A stretch of 64,000 bases of DNA from Dipteris shenzhenensis. Lineage: Eukaryota > Polypodiophyta > Polypodiopsida > Gleicheniales. The stretch lies in NCBI GenBank assembly GCA_047967505.1, contig CM106539.1; one strand, given 5' to 3'. A program made the position numbers and the translations under genes. Positions 63,782 through 64,000 of the stretch are shown one piece after another. Position 1 is the stretch's first letter; each line of letters begins with the position of its first letter. The notes under the pieces are model-generated. The model did not search any database and was not told where the DNA came from. It saw only the letters and a list, made by a program, of their open reading frames with translations.

Positions 63782-64000
63782 CTACCATAAAAATATAAAA
63801 AAGTTATGCGATGTACACATCCCAAATAAAGGCTTAAACAAGTAGATAAGGTTTCATACATGCTTTCATTAGTGTAAGTCTCTCCTCTGCTTAGAGCAAA
63901 AATTTAAAAAGGTTTCATACACGCTTTCATTAGAGTGAGTCTCTCCTTCTCTTGGATGAAAAATTTAAAAAGTTATGAGATTTACACATCCCAAATAAAA
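63782..64000. repeat. Intron-like sequence with tandem ~75-90 bp repeat
   Basis: AGGTTTCATACATGCTTTCA (about 63847) recurs as GGTTTCATACACGCTTTCAT (about 63912). AAGTTATGAGATTTACACAT near the end repeats the text at 63802. It is the upstream intron of U2 with local duplication. Confidence 0.5.

Overview
This is a repeat-dominated stretch of nuclear DNA from a land plant with a large, retrotransposon-rich genome. Evidence for a plant: Ty1/copia elements primed by initiator tRNA-Met (PBS TGGTATCAGAGC), an element primed by tRNA-Asp, a Ty3/gypsy pol fragment, a CACTA (En/Spm) DUF4216 fragment, GT-AG introns, and no operons or bacterial signals. I cannot name the species. Almost no reading frame is intact; the window is layered, decayed mobile DNA with three non-retrotransposon coding islands.

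Layout. 1-1293: 3' end of a gag-only element (C1) inserted in an older minus-strand copia (B). B runs from 1294 to about 11.7 kb and is split by a full-length copia (A1, 2645-8183, TSD CAAAC). About 11.54-19.24 kb: tandem array of 0.37-0.5 kb units related to B's terminal repeat, split by the best-preserved element, plus-strand copia A2 (11678-17147, TSD TTTCA). 19.2-21.5 kb: AT-rich, no gene seen. 21.56-23.1 kb (minus): decayed gene with a JmjC-like region followed by a SET domain, cut by the minus-strand element C2 (23106-25196). 25.2-26.1 kb (plus) and 27.5-29.9 kb (minus): degenerate genes of a two-unit Ulp1-like (C48) protease family. 30-42.3 kb: a third copia A copy (A3), split by copia D (30741-36510, TSD GGACC, itself carrying a 247 bp MITE) and by gag-only element E (about 38.27-40.86 kb). 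42.3-45.4 kb: extremely AT-rich block, then polypurine and polypyrimidine blocks. 45.46-46.39 kb: truncated D copy. 46.4-48.5 kb: CACTA-type fragment and unidentified coding remnants. 49.1-50.85 and 58.57-60.14 kb: two rearranged copies of a non-coding tRNA-Asp-primed LTR element (F). 51.4-54.7 kb: decayed ORF and gypsy pol remnant. 55-58.2 kb: unidentified ORF and truncated copia A4. 60.1-61.4 kb: copia scrap and minisatellites. 61.4-64 kb: second copy of the Ulp1-like gene.

Most unusual points. (1) F1 contains a complete 75-nt antisense copy of tRNA-Asp including CCA, directly continuous with its PBS. The base opposite tRNA position 58, the usual m1A site that stops reverse transcriptase, is changed, which looks like a read-through footprint. 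(2) F2 carries LTR-PBS-inverted LTR, joined at GGGGA shared by the PBS and the LTR. (3) The Ulp1-like gene is an internal dimer whose repeat units share identical exon sizes (171 and 90 bp), and the whole gene is duplicated about 33.8 kb away. (4) JmjC-like and SET sequences are adjacent and collinear. (5) Gag-only elements C1 and E, and C2, where a different zinc-knuckle ORF occupies the position of gag.
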